A stretch of DNA of 64,000 nt, taken from assembly GCA_028829895.1 (NCBI GenBank), contig CM054180.1, forward strand, positions 87,979,135 to 88,043,134, read 5' to 3'. Under the pieces are notes generated by a model that saw only the letters and a list, made by a program, of their open reading frames with translations, was not told where the DNA came from and ran no database searches. This document shows positions 24,888 to 35,863 of this stretch, piece by piece. Every line of letters starts with the position of its first letter. The stretch's first letter is position 1. The stretch is from Sinotaia quadrata (Eukaryota > Mollusca > Gastropoda > Architaenioglossa > Viviparidae). The position numbers and the translations under genes were made by a program.

Positions 24888-25130
24888 GAGTGTTTGTATA
24901 TGATGTGTTGTGCGTGAGATGAGAGTCTAGGAAGATAACTATTGTATATGATGTGTTGTGCGTGTGATGAGAGTCTAGGAAGATAACTATTGTATATGAT
25001 GTGTTGTGCGTGAGATGAGAGTCTAGGAAGATAACTATTGTATATGATGTGTTGTGCGTGAGATGAGAGTCTAGGAAGATAACTATTGTATATGATGTGT
25101 TGTGCGTGTGATGAGAGTCTAGGGAAATAA
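24888..25130. repeat. Minisatellite, 48 bp x 5
   Basis: The unit contains tgtatatgatgtgttgtgcg and gatgagagtctaggaagat. Its period of three makes a repeated 16-residue minus-strand frame. Confidence 0.95.
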
Positions 25131-25304
25131 TTACCACATTATATGTTTTGTGTGAGATCTAAGGAGAAAGCGGCCGTATACGATTTTAACATAATGAAAT
25201 TTAATAATGCGGTTACATCTCCTTTTAGTTATCTAGGCATACGCCTCGCCGCGGAGCTTGACCCGTGATAATTACAAAGACGGTGGAAAAAAGTGATCGG
25301 TTGA

Positions 25305-25470
25305 AGAGCATGGGTGATCGGGTGAAATGAGGGAAAGAACAGGCGATGGTCGGGTAGAAGTGAGAGAAAGAACAGACGATGTCGGGTAGAAGTGAGAGAA
25401 AGAACAGACGATGTCGGGTAGAAGTGAGAGAAAACGAAAAGTGAGAGGAAGAACAAGAGGTGATCGGGTA
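25305..25470. repeat. Minisatellite, about 32 bp x 5
   Basis: The unit is gtcgggtagaagtgagagaa followed by agaacagacgat. Purine-rich on the plus strand. Confidence 0.9.
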
Positions 25471-25944
25471 AAAGTAAATTGCATGCGCAGTAAACTTACT
25501 CAAGCTAATAAATACATTACACTGCGATCTTTTGAAGTAATTTTTTTTAAAATGTTACCAGCCCATCGACACTTGTCAAGTACATGTAAATAATACACCT
25601 TTATCTGATGTTTCACTCTCTTTGTATTATGACTTTGTGTTTGTGAGTGCGTGTATGCGTGGGCCACGCGCGATCAGGGAGAGATATCCATAAACCGAAA
25701 GGGGTTTCGATAAGTGCTTAGCGAGTACATGATTTAAGCTTATCTGTTTATGTATCTGCACAAGATGGGATGGGTGGGTTAGAAATCTAACCGTGAAGCT
25801 TATTATTAAGGTAGTATGTAGTCTGTAGTGAAATCAGAATATACTTCTTCATGTTCCTACTGAAATAATATTTTAAGTAATATCAAAGGAATAATATGAT
25901 TAATCTCTTTCGTGAATCGAGGAGTGCACTTTTTTGTGATAGAG

Positions 25945-26190
25945 AAATTAGAGTCTAATTGGGTCTCTATGGCAAATTACTAAATGTTTCAAACTTATTG
26001 ATAGAGGAATTAGACAGAGTTTGGGTCTCTATGGCAAATTACCAAATGTTTCAAACTTATTGATAGAGGAATTAGAGTCTAATTGGGTCTCTATGGCAAA
26101 TTACTAAATGTTTCAAACTTATTGATAGAGGAATTAGAGTCTAATTGGGTCTCTATGGCAAATTACTAAATGTTTCAAACTTATTTGTAG
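25945..26190. repeat. Minisatellite, about 62 bp x 4
   Basis: The unit contains tgatagaggaattagagtct and ctctatggcaaattactaa. Confidence 0.92.
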
Positions 26191-26234
26191 GCCTTGCATT
26201 TAAAGCCAACACAACACATGATTTAAATATGTAA

Positions 26235-26790
26235 TACTGAGAGCAAATTAATCCATGTCATACTTTATACCGATAGGAAATTAATCCATGTCATACTTTA
26301 TACTGACAGGAAATTAATACATGTCATACTTTATACTGACAGGAAATTAATCCATGTCATACTTTATACTGACAGCAAATTAATGCATGTAAATACTTTA
26401 TTCTAATAGCAAACTAATATGCATGTAAAACTATTGCACAAAATACTTAATACTAGACTGACAGAAGATATTATGTACAGCACCTCAATATAAATACATT
26501 TTGCATAATTAACTTTATACTAAGAGTACATTAGTGAGTATGATTATAAATCGTTTACACCGAGAGGATATGAATGGCAAGAGTTTACACCGATAGCTAA
26601 AGAACTTGTATAATACTTTTCAACCATAACAAATGAATATGTATAAATACTTTACATCGATAGCAAATTAACTTGTATAATACTTTCCAACGATAACAAA
26701 TGAACATATATAAATATTTTTTATCATAGCAAATATGTAATAAAATGCATAATACTTGACACCGAGAGCAAATGACTGCAGAATCGACTT
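26235..26790. repeat. Degenerate array, about 33 bp
   Basis: The phrase aaattaatccatgtcatact is well kept at 26245-26390, then decays into 'gcaaatgaac(t)tgtataatact' copies. Confidence 0.75.
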
Positions 26791-27053
26791 GTAAATGATA
26801 CACACAACGAGGTGAGAATGCACGCACAAAATAAACAGGATTATTTCGTCACCAATTAAGCCAGCATGACTAAAAAAAGCACAATTCACTTGCATCACGC
26901 CTAAACACTAAAGCAGAATACTTTGCCACAAAATACAACAAACGGCACACAAATAAACCAGTTCAAATCTATCAAACTGCGGGTGGGCTGAGCCATAGTA
27001 CAATTTACGTTCTTTTAGATTCTAAATCATGTTCTCATTACTACAAAAAGCTA

Positions 27054-27312
27054 ACATAAACCTCACACTAAAACAAAATCAAGCAAACACAAACCTCACA
27101 CTAAAACAAAATCAAGCAAACACAAACCTCACTATTCCACACATCCTATTCTTTAATATATAATTGTTAGTTAAAATTAATATTTATAGAGAAAATAACA
27201 TTGTGTGATATATGAACTTTATAATCATGGTTGTAATGTTTTGTATTTGAACTGACTCTCCTGGTTGTAATGTTTTGTATTTGAACTGACTCTCCTGGTT
27301 GTAATGTTTTGT
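27054..27312. repeat. Two short arrays (36 bp x 2 and 34 bp x 3)
   Basis: The first repeats ctaaaacaaaatcaagcaaa and the second tggttgtaatgttttgtatt. Confidence 0.85.
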
Positions 27313-27444
27313 AGGTAAATTAGTTGTGGCTATTTTGTATTTCAGCTGACTCCTGGCTCATGAATTACACACCCAGGTCAGTAGTCAGAGAGAAATGTGA
27401 AAACCCACGTTGATGTTTGTACACGTCGACATTAATTAGTTAGA

Positions 27445-27530
27445 GCCATGATTCCCAACCTTTTTGTGGTCAAAAGCCCATTTTCACAACAGTTTGGAGG
27501 GCGGCAACAATTTTTCAAAGCTTATTTTGT
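27445..27530 (+). mobile_element. Degenerate hAT-like terminus
   Basis: 'gattcccaacctttttgtgg' followed by 'caaaagccc' resembles the conserved end of hAT-family non-autonomous elements (GGTTCCCAACCTTTTT type). No matching right end was located; the next sequence is a 50-bp array. Confidence 0.5.
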
Positions 27531-27540
27531 AGTGCACATT

Positions 27541-27770
27541 AGTTTTTACAAAATAAATGTCAAACAATTTAAGTCTACTGGAAATTAAGTAGTTTTTACA
27601 AAATAAATGTCAAACAATTTAAGTCTACTGGAAATTAAGTAGTTTTTACAAAATAAATGTCAAACAATTTAAGTCTACTGGAAATTAAGTAGTTCTTACA
27701 AAATAAATGTCAAACAATTTAAGTTTACTGGAAATTAAGTAGTTTTTACAAAATAAATGTCAAAAACAGT
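27541..27770. repeat. Minisatellite, 50 bp x 4.6
   Basis: The unit contains agtttttacaaaataaatgt and tttaagtctactggaaatt. Copies start exactly every 50 bases (27541, 27591, 27641, 27691, 27741). Confidence 0.97.
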
Positions 27771-27779
27771 TCACTTTCT

Positions 27780-28765
27780 ATTTACATTTAGAAGTATAAA
27801 ATTGTTGAACTAGTTATCGAAATGTATTTATTATTTTTACTTTAACATAAGATAGGCAACTAAGGTAAATTAAAAATAATCTTTACTTGTGTTTGGATTT
27901 CAATTTTAAAAACAAAATGAAAAGCATTTAACTTATCAGTACTCAGGAAAGAACAGGTATTATTTACCCATGTGCATTCTGTAATTAGTCTGATTTTTGG
28001 CCCTGCACTTCCCTGCAGTTAGAAGAGTTAAAAGATATTCCCATTCGTAAGCAATCGGGGTTCTAGGGCCAAGCCACAGGGGACAGTAGGGTTTGTGAAT
28101 GGGAAGATGGTACCCCATAGATTGCAGTAAGTTATAACTGAGGAATATGCTGCTTTAATAGCTAAATTAACCATGTCATTTGCTATCCTTACACATAAAC
28201 CTCACATGAAAACAAAGCCCAGCAAGCAAATATAGTTTACAAATCTTTATAATATTTCTAAATCACAATAACACAATTTTGGCTATAAATTGAAAGCCCC
28301 TAGGATAAGTTAAATAAATTTAAATATATACTTATAATTATCTTGTTTAACTTGTTTCCAATTATTCATTTAAATTAATTTAAATAACATGAATATGAAA
28401 TGTGGAAATGAACCATTTGCATGTCATTTTTCTCCAAAATAAAATAGAATCATGCTCTTTCTTCACGTCAATGTCTTTCATTTCATAATTGTTATTCATA
28501 AAGGGCTTGTGTGCCACACATATTTCTTTCGTCTTTCCCCACCCCCACTTTTCTCCCTCTGTCAATTTTTGATAGAATTATTTTAAAATGATATAAGTAC
28601 TTAGTATTTACTTCTTTTGCATAATGCTGTTTAGAGAAATGCAATACTTACGTTTAATAATATGCAATTAAAATTTGAATTTATATTAGCAGTGGGTAAC
28701 AAGTAAATACAACGATGAGTCAGAAAGTATCCACCTTTAATTGTTTGAGACAAATAATATTGTTA
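27780..28765. other. AT-rich intron sequence
   Basis: Nothing recognised. Confidence 0.4.
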
Positions 28766-28768
28766 TAT

Positions 28769-29023
28769 TGTGTATCTACAACAGTAGAGTCATATCGTGT
28801 ATCTACAACAGTAGAGTTATATTGTGTATCTACAACATAGAGTTATATCGTGTATCTACAACAGTAGAGTTATATTATGTATCTACAACAGTAGAGTTAT
28901 ATTGTGTATCTACAACAGTAGAGTTATATTGTGTATCTACAACAGTAGAGTTATATCGTGTATCTACAACAGTAGAGTTATATCGTGTATCTACAACAGT
29001 AGAGTTATATTGTGTATCTACAA
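28769..29023. repeat. Minisatellite, 27 bp x 9-10
   Basis: The unit is tgtatctacaacagtagag plus ttatat(c/t)g. Period 27 yields a repeated 9-residue frame in two plus-strand phases; not a gene. Confidence 0.97.
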
Positions 29024-29029
29024 TAGAAT

Positions 29030-30190
29030 AGTTTTTCTAATAGTCCCTATCCTTTGCAAAACACTCACAAAAGTGTTACTGGGTGAATGATAAGCCATGT
29101 AAACACTGCTTTGTTACTTCTTGATTACTGGCAAAATTTTGACCTATCAAAGATCTTTGAGTAGACCAAGCAAGTGCTAATCAGTAGGAGCCAGATCAGG
29201 AACTATTAAAGAAGACGCTTCAATACCTTAGAGTGTGTTTGAATAGATCAAGCAGATGTTAGTATGAGTCGGACCAAGTCTATTCTGAGGACGCTCGCAC
29301 ACCTCAAACTTCAAGTGGACAAACTAGCAAAATTACTACAACTTTCGAAAATAATCCTCCTGTTTAGTTTGTTCTTCCTCAAGAAAACTTGTGACAATTT
29401 TTTTAAGTGGTTATCCATTCATATATAATCCACTACTGAAACACTGTTTCAAGATTGTGCTGAAAGACTAAAATGAAATCGGCCCTTAAAATTCCTGAGC
29501 TCACAAAAAGCAAAGCACTGCTTGCTGTTCTTTGCACATTCGAGCGGCCATATAATCTCTCTTTCAGCGACACTAAAACTGGTCAGTCAAGGTCAAATTA
29601 TTTCACAATCACGTAGGGATTTCGTGTCTTCAAAACAATTTTTAAAATAACAAACTGCGGAAACTTTCTGATTCACCCTCGCATTGGTAAGTGTGGATGA
29701 CATTCAACAAAGGTGTGTGGCTGTATGTTGTAATTACACAAGAGAATGAAATTATGTTTGAGGTAAATAATTATGCTAATTCACTACCTGTGGTATCCCA
29801 AGTTTCGATTCTTTCAAGTTTAACTAAAATCTGGTGCTGTTCAAAATTTTTACTACACAATATATGCATAACCTTCTTGAGTAACTTTGAGAACCACAGC
29901 AGTTGATGAGGGCTGAGGCTTCTTGGGTTACCCTGACAACGTTAATGCTATTTATCAAACATTCATTATAAATGAACAGTTAAACGTCTAGAGTAGCCCT
30001 GAACAACTAAACAATAAAGGTATGAGACAGCAATGCCATTCACATTGACATGAGCACAACAAAATTGTGTAAAGCGTAATCAAAAGACAGAAAACGACAG
30101 TTAAAAAAACACAATTATTTAACAGCTTAAGCAAATAAATCTTTTTGATAGGTTAAACGTTTGCTTCTAGTAACATAAAATATGAACATG
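29030..30190. other. Intron sequence downstream of the linker exon
   Basis: Nothing recognised. The open frame at 29691-29906 has no known domain. Confidence 0.4.
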
Positions 30191-30195
30191 CATAC

Positions 30196-30309
30196 CTTTT
30201 CCCAGAGCGTCTAAGTCAGCAGTGTATGAAGGGTTTGCAATGTTTTCGCCTGTGATGCTAGTTGAACCTGGCAGTATGGCTGCTTCTAGTATTTCCTCTT
30301 GGACGGGTT
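30196..30309 (-). CDS. AK5: AK5-like exon: acidic interdomain linker
   Basis: This 114-nt exon (two leading bases, 37 codons, one trailing base) encodes an acidic, probably disordered linker beginning (E)PVQEEILEAAILPGS and ending ADLDALGK. Its acceptor has a clear pyrimidine tract (ctctctgctttcgccctcctgaccag shortened to its last part, ccctcctgaccag), and its donor is GTATGC. The trailing G plus CT of the next exon makes an Ala codon and keeps the frame. In-frame AG dinucleotides further in could give shorter forms, but only the chosen acceptor has a pyrimidine tract. Human AK5 also has an acidic linker between its domains. Confidence 0.75.
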
Positions 30310-30384
30310 CTGGTCAGGAGGGCGAAAGCAGAGAGCATGCAGGACAGTTCCAAAGATCAACATGCAATACACCCACATGCTCAA

Positions 30385-30590
30385 ATATGCTAACCACCAC
30401 ATCCACAACCAGTGTCACATGCACCAATCACCACTATTTACCTATGCACTAATAAGTACAGCTACAGCCAGTTTCACACGCGCTAATTACCACAGCCACA
30501 ACCAGTTTTACATGCACCAGTCACCATAGCCACATGACAGCTTTACATGCGCCAGTCACCATAACAACAAGACTGTTTCACACGCTGAAT
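30385..30590. repeat. Degenerate array, about 34 bp
   Basis: 'cacaaccagttttacatgca' and 'ccagtcaccatag' recur five times. The array lies just upstream (gene sense) of the linker exon acceptor. Confidence 0.8.
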
Positions 30591-30798
30591 GCAGTACACA
30601 AATTATGTACCTGCATGATAATGAACACCGGCACTAAATGCTATTAAAGAAACATTAACGTGCGATATTCAGCTACCAACAATCTTTTCATTTTTTCCTC
30701 TGTTGAATGACTTGAGAAAGAGATCTTTTCAACATACTTGACTAATTAAAGTCACTTATTTTATACACCACTTTGAAAAAAGCGAAAGTTGGTTTCAC

Positions 30799-31000
30799 TT
30801 CAGACGAGTCACAGATCTCTTCCAGAAATGGATGGATCTAGCTGAAGTCCCCTAGACCTATAACGGAATTAAAGATGAAATGATTAAGGAACTAGTCCTT
30901 GGTACGTACAGACCACAACTAGTAATTTTTTTAGCTGAGCAGAAGTTAGAGTCAGCTGAAGAAATTGCTGATGCCGCTGACCATTATGATGAAACCAGAT
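30799..31000 (+). pseudogene. gag capsid C-terminus, SCAN-like
   Basis: The frame reads FRRVTDLFQKWMDLAEV, one stop, then TYNGIKDEMIKELVLG and later LAEQKLESAEEIADAADHY. The W-x-DLAE / ELV / L-EIA-AD pattern is the C-terminal capsid region from which vertebrate SCAN domains are thought to derive (Gmr1-like gag). One in-frame stop is visible. Confidence 0.7.
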
Positions 31001-31072
31001 CGAGACCTCTTACAGTAGTGTAACAAACCATGTACACATCAAAGCAAGCATGCATATAGAGTCAATAACCAT

Positions 31073-31280
31073 GTGAGTGAGCAAAAGAGAGTAAAAGGAA
31101 AGAGTGTTGGACAAATTGTTAAACATGAGAAACCACATTCCAGACCAGAACAGAAACACAATCTTTGGAGTGTGTCATGTTTCAATTGCAATGAAATTGG
31201 CCATTACTCGCGAAATTGCCCATTACAAAAGCAAGTGAAGGTTCACGCCATGACCTTAAGAAGCCACGACCATCACAGTT
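31073..31280 (+). pseudogene. gag nucleocapsid zinc knuckle
   Basis: The basic segment contains CFNCNEIGHYSRNC (31178-31219), a complete CX2CX4HX4C knuckle that binds RNA in gag proteins. It is followed by LQKQVKVHAM and a frameshift before the protease. Confidence 0.85.
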
Positions 31281-31544
31281 GATGGAAGGGAAATAATTGC
31301 ATTACTTGACACAGGATGTGAAGTAGATGCATTGATTAATGCTTCTTTAGTTGATGAGAGAAAACATTTAGACGAATCTATACATGTCAGTTATGTGAAC
31401 GGAATTAGAGATATGTTGCTGCTAGCTGATGTTCATTTAAAATCCGATTTTGTAAACAGAACAGTAAGAGCCATGATTGTCAAGAATCTAGCATATGACA
31501 CGATTTTAGGGTGTACATATCTGCAAGAAAACCAGTACATGTAA
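31271..31544 (+). pseudogene. Retropepsin-like protease
   Basis: The frame contains the active site LLDTGCEVDALI (catalytic Asp-Thr-Gly at 31308-31316) and the late motif YDTILGCTYL, which matches the hydrophobic-hydrophobic-Gly end of aspartic proteases. The segment between is open. It ends at a stop at 31544, beyond which pol continues in other frames. Confidence 0.8.
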
Positions 31545-31779
31545 CACCATGGTTGGAGTCATAAGAAAGTAAGAAGGCTGAAAACATATTTATGATTGCT
31601 GCACCCGCAGTCGAGAAAATAGTTTGTGGAAATATTAAAAGACTACAGTGGGAAGATGAAACTCTCACTAAATTACAGGAACAAGCCACGCCCTTTAACG
31701 AAGAAGCATTGGAGAGTCTGAATCCAAAGGCGATTATAGTGGTAAAGAAAGGCATTCTCTACTGATACTCAAAGGTGAG

Positions 31780-32436
31780 GGTAGAGTTCCACAAACAGTT
31801 AGTAGTGCCTTGTATGAAGCATACCAAAGTGCTACGTCTTGCACATGAAGTCTGTTGAGTGCTCACATGGAAGTGGAGAAGACTACTGCCCGAGTCACTC
31901 ATGATTTCTACTGGCCAGGAGTAACAGCAGATTTGAGAAGGTATGTTTTATCTTGCAATCTGTCAGAAAACAACATCTAAAAATAACCATAATGCCATGC
32001 CATTAGCCGAACCCCAGTTAATTAGCAAACCATTTAAACATATAGCTATGGATCTAGGGGGGCTGATAATTCCTGCATCCAGCAGGGGTAACCGTTACAT
32101 TTTAACGACCATCGATTATGTAATGAGGTTTGCAGGTACTGTTCAATTGTGGAACATTGAGACTGGAACAGTCACAAAAGAATTATTTAGGATGTGGAGT
32201 TGAGTAGGAGCTCAATCAGAAATTCTGACGGGAATAGAACACCACACATGCACACCTTACCACCCTCAAAGTAATGGATTGGTTGAGAAATTCAATGGGA
32301 CATTGAAAACCGCTCTTATAAAGTTAGCAGATGAAAAACTGAAAGATTGGGATCATTACATCCCTGCGCTGCTATTAGCATATCAGGAAGGGCCACAAGC
32401 TTCAACCGGATTTTCCCCTTTTGAGTTACATTACTG
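31780..32436 (+). pseudogene. Integrase, zinc-binding and core, damaged
   Basis: Fragments include VLRLAHE, VTHDFYWPGVTADLRRYV with a downstream C-x2-C, the first catalytic Asp in AMDLGG, then GNRYILTTIDYVMRF. After SEILT the sequence jumps to TPYHPQSNGLVEKFNGTLK (third catalytic Glu), so the segment with the second Asp is deleted. The core ends ASTGFSPFELHY and a stop. Several frameshifts are present. Confidence 0.85.
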
Positions 32437-32450
32437 ATGCACTGTTAGGT

Positions 32451-32910
32451 GTCAAAAATTTTATGGATGATCTAACTCTAGACACTGAAATGTGGAACAA
32501 GCATTTGTTGTTGTTAAGAGATGTACTCACAAGGTTGAAGGAGACGAATCTTACTGCCCAACCAACTAAATGTGAAATTGTGCATTTCTAGCTTGAAATC
32601 TTGGGACATAAATTAAGTCAAGGGTCAATGTCACCAAGTGAAGTGAAAATCAAACAGTTGAGAGAAATGTTGAAACCTGAGACCTAAACACAGGTTTGAA
32701 GTTTCCTATGGCTCATGAATTACTATCGCAAATGTGTGCCGAAATTTAACGTGAACACTATTCTGTTGACTGACCTCACTCAGAAGAATATGCCTATGAA
32801 GGTATTGTGGACTGAATTGTATCAAAAAGCATTTGATACACTCAAAGCACAGCTGACATCAAACCTAGTAGTTAAGTTACCCGACTTATTGAAACCCTTT
32901 CTGTTATGAA
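32451..32910 (+). pseudogene. Reverse transcriptase, C-terminal part only
   Basis: The frame starts VKNFMDDLTLDT, where FMDDL (32460-32474) is the catalytic box. It continues with PTKCEIVHF, LEILGHKLSQGSMSPSEVKI, LMNYYRKCVPKFN and LWTELYQKAFDTLK, with three in-frame stops. The fingers and first palm segments of RT are missing: this piece begins about 15 bases after the integrase stop, marking a deletion junction. Confidence 0.85.
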
Positions 32911-33258
32911 TTGACGTGAGTGATACTGGTATAGGGGCAGTGATGATGTAAAACACCCTGTTGTAAATGCTAGCTGCAAACTTTTAAAACCCCAAAAGAC
33001 ATATTCCACTAGTGAAAAGGAGTGCCTTGCCATTGTGTGGGCAATTAAGAAGTTTGAAAACTACCTATAGAGGAAATCATTTGTGATAGAGTGTGGTCAC
33101 CAACTGTTAGCATTCTTAGGTCAAACCAAGAACTCCAACAACAGGTTGATGCACTGGTCATTATTTTTAATGCAGTTTGATGTAAACATTCAGTACATCA
33201 AGGGAAGCACGAACATGGAGCAGATTACATGAGTCGTAGCCAAACAGACCTTTCATAA
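32908..33258 (+). pseudogene. RNase H, end of pol
   Basis: Readable pieces are IDVSDTGIGAVMM, PQKTYSTSEKECLAIVWAIK, FVIECGHQLLAFLGQTKNSN, FDVNIQYIKGS and, after a frame change, HGADYMSRSQTDLS before TAA. This is the Ty3/Gypsy RNase H pattern. No integrase follows it. Confidence 0.85.
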
Positions 33259-33351
33259 TTATTGCGCTAGGACATTTTAATTGTAAACTAATTGATGTTT
33301 GCACAATTTGTGAGCGCTTATTTAACCCAATAAGCTGCTTGGATTGGGGGA

Positions 33352-34375
33352 TGTCAGAGGAGTTCTAGGCAAATTATGCCAACTATCTAAATCATTTTTC
33401 TAATTTTTAATTACTAATTATTTTCTTATTTTATGAGAAGTATAGTACCATTAGCTAGGTTGCATTACCATTAGCTAGGTTGCATACATGTGGTGCAATA
33501 TGTGTTTACGACCTATTAAGATGTAGATCACTCGAAAAGGTGAAGGATATGCAGAGGGGTAAAGGGGAATGGCAGGATGGGGGGGGCTCATAGCCGGATA
33601 TGAGACACCCATATTTGATCATGCACATTCCGTATCATGACCTAGTAGAATCTGCTAGCTGACCTAGAGATCATACATACATACATATCAATGACCCGTG
33701 ATCAGCAGTCATGTATCCACTGCACCTACATGTACAAGGGCAAACTGCTTGCATTCATTGATACCATGCACGAATTACAAGTGCCGGTTCAGGGCCTAAA
33801 CTATACCAGACTCGAGAGCCTCTGACGACAACATCTAGCACACCTATCTGATGCCAAGTTGGTCATATATGGAGGACAACTACAACGTGATATCCCTTCT
33901 GTTAAGAATGCTGTGATCTTCAGATCTTCATGAGACTCTAGTTAAGTATGTCTCTCCAAATGAACTGATCAGTTGAATATAAACTATATACGAATAATCG
34001 GGCGGGGCGGGATATATGAATTCTTGAATTTTCCGCAAATGAAATTTATGTCTTTTTACTACTATTATTGTTAATAAATTTTACTTTGTTATCTTCACCA
34101 TGTTTCATAATTATTTGTAATCGTCAACTAAAGAAGCTGGTATGGGGGCTGAGCCAAAGAAATAATAATAATGGGGGAGATAACGTTACCAGCTTTTACA
34201 CGTCAGCTGATTTATCTGTCAGTATGTCATTTGAGTAATAGCCCGAATCTTTGGCATATTCGTGGAAGATAGGTCAGGGCGTACAGCTGTCGCTAGTATT
34301 AGAAGAGAATTGATAACCTAATATTCATATTTGGGAGTCTGATATAGTGACAGGGTTGTTAAAGATAACCAGACA
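33352..34375 (+). repeat. Putative 3' LTR region
   Basis: It starts TGTCAGAGGAG after a purine-rich stretch. It holds an aataaa at 34074 and ends near 'gacagggttgttaaa' (34349-34363), the block shared with the other dispersed repeat copies. The exact 3' border and any target duplication could not be fixed. Confidence 0.4.
34060..34375 (+). repeat. Dispersed repeat family, copy 2
   Basis: It shares 'ggagataacgttaccag', 'gtacagctgtcg' and 'gacagggttgttaaa' with copies 3 and 4. It overlaps the end of the putative 3' LTR, so the other copies may be solo LTR ends. Confidence 0.55.
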
Positions 34376-34439
34376 CATGACACACTCCATTATTGATAAT
34401 GGTAACAAACTAAGAATCAAGACAAACTTGTTGGCCAAT

Positions 34440-34560
34440 TAGCCATTCAGATATACAGATAGACAGGTAGATAGAAGGATTAGGCGGACAGGTTGATATA
34501 TTGTGTAGATGGACAGACGGACAGATAGATAAGGGAGGGGAGGGAAAGGAGATAGATAAA
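34440..34560. repeat. Degenerate 'gacagatagata' simple repeat
   Basis: Mixed agac and agat tetranucleotides. Confidence 0.7.
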
Positions 34561-34879
34561 TGAATAAAAGAATACATACATAATATTGATACAGTGATTA
34601 AAGGGCTCAGCATACTCAACCACAATACTAAAGTGTTTACAAAATCCATTCTGACTATTGTACATGCAGTAGGTATACTTTAATAATTACTTAGGTTCAA
34701 GGCCTACTCTGGCTATTACCCTTGGAGTAGATCTACTGCGGTAATTGTTCTTGTAAAGGGCTACTTTATCTTGCAGTAAGTATAGTGTAAGAACTATTTG
34801 TTTAGGAAAAGAAAATAATGGAAAGTACGTGGATTTTCCTCTAGTTTGTTTTCAGTTCTTTAGACATGCCAAATTATAA

Positions 34880-34985
34880 AAGTGTCTGTTCACACCCAAT
34901 GTGTATGTAAAACTGATAAATTATAAAGGTGTCTGTTCACACCTAATGTGTATGTAATACTTACAAATTATAAAAGTGTTTGTTG
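34880..34985. repeat. Repeat of about 53 bp x 2
   Basis: 'aattataaa(g/a)gtgtctgttcacac' recurs with 'taatgtgtatgtaat'. Confidence 0.75.
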
Positions 34986-35253
34986 ACACTATAGCGTTTA
35001 TGTGTAATATTGTCTTCGTGATTAACTAACGTAATTCACAGTTTTCTGTATGATCTTTAATTGTGCTGATTAACTTTGAGAATAATATTCAGGATTACTG
35101 TTGTTAAATTCCTGAGTGTTTTTAATATTTTTCAGATTTAAAAAGGAATTTGTCAGTTAGGCAGTATCAACTGCACTTTAAGTGTAATCACAGCAAAAGA
35201 TAAACAAAAACAATTAAAAATTAATACTGGCATTAAATATTAACAGTTCTTAC

Positions 35254-35272
35254 CTTTATCACCGGTTGTGTC
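35254..35272 (-). CDS. AK5: AK5-like 19-nt microexon in the interdomain linker
   Basis: A 19-nt exon candidate encodes DTTGDK plus one base. It sits between a good acceptor (ttatttgtttcag) and a strong donor (GTAAGAACT). The exon at 60.0 kb ends in phase 0 and the exon at 30.2 kb must begin with two leftover bases, so at least one exon of length 3n+1 has to lie between them; this one fits. It is 24.7 kb downstream of the previous exon and 4.9 kb upstream of the next. The call rests on splice signals and phase alone, and other small linker exons in the same introns cannot be ruled out. Confidence 0.6.
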
Positions 35273-35504
35273 CTGAAACAAATAATCATAGAAATCATTA
35301 AGAGCGATTCTTCATTTAATTGAAACAGTTTATCATGTATTGATGCTAAAACTCATACAATTTTTTTAAGCTTTATATATATATACCATTTATTATTTGT
35401 CAAATGAAATTAGTCTCTCAACCAATAAAGTCAAATTAAATGTACATTACCTTTCTTCTTTAAAAAAAAAAGAAGAAGAAAGAATAGTTAAACGTTTTAC
35501 ACAG

Positions 35505-35745
35505 GTGCATAGTATGCACTGATCACAGGCTCTCTATAGTATCTTTATGCACTGATCATAGACTTCCCATAATATCTTTATGCACTGATCACAGGCTCTC
35601 TATAGTATCTTTTATGCATTGATTATTATAGATTTCCTATGTGATCCTTTATGCACTGATCATAGACTAACCATATCGTATTTATGCACTTCTTATAGAC
35701 TTCCCATAATATCCTGTACGTACTGATGATGTTTTCCGTAGTATC
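35505..35745. repeat. Degenerate array, about 40 bp x 6
   Basis: 'tatgcactgatcacagg' and 'ctctctatagtatcttt' recur with decay. Confidence 0.8.
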
Positions 35746-35863
35746 ATTTATATACTATCAGGACATAAGGAGACAGAAACTGTGAGCAGATGTATAATTT
35801 AAGGTGTTTTACGTAACGATACAAACTAAACAAGTTCGGTTTTAAATGTAATTTACGTCACGA

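Larger units (their letters stand above)
30790..34375 (+). mobile_element. Decayed Ty3/Gypsy-type LTR retroelement, Gmr1-like order
   Basis: Plus-strand fragments read in order: SCAN-like capsid end, CCHC zinc knuckle, DTG protease, integrase HHCC and core, RT from the FMDDL box, and RNase H ending GADYMSRSQTDLS-stop at 33258. A purine stretch 'ggattggggga' precedes TGTCAGAGG at 33352, the likely start of a 3' LTR. Integrase lies before RT, and pol ends with RNase H. Typical Ty3/Gypsy pol has integrase last; the Gmr1-like group has the order seen here. No 5' LTR or gag N-terminus is visible. Stops, frameshifts and deletions make it inactive. It lies antisense within the AK5-like intron. Confidence 0.8.

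Noticed and set aside
27541..27770. CRISPR-like regular array
   Set aside because: The copies are contiguous with no unique spacers; this is a eukaryotic minisatellite, as are the other regular arrays.
30790..34375. Endogenous retrovirus with envelope gene
   Set aside because: No envelope frame or signal-peptide-bearing ORF after RNase H; only a putative LTR follows.
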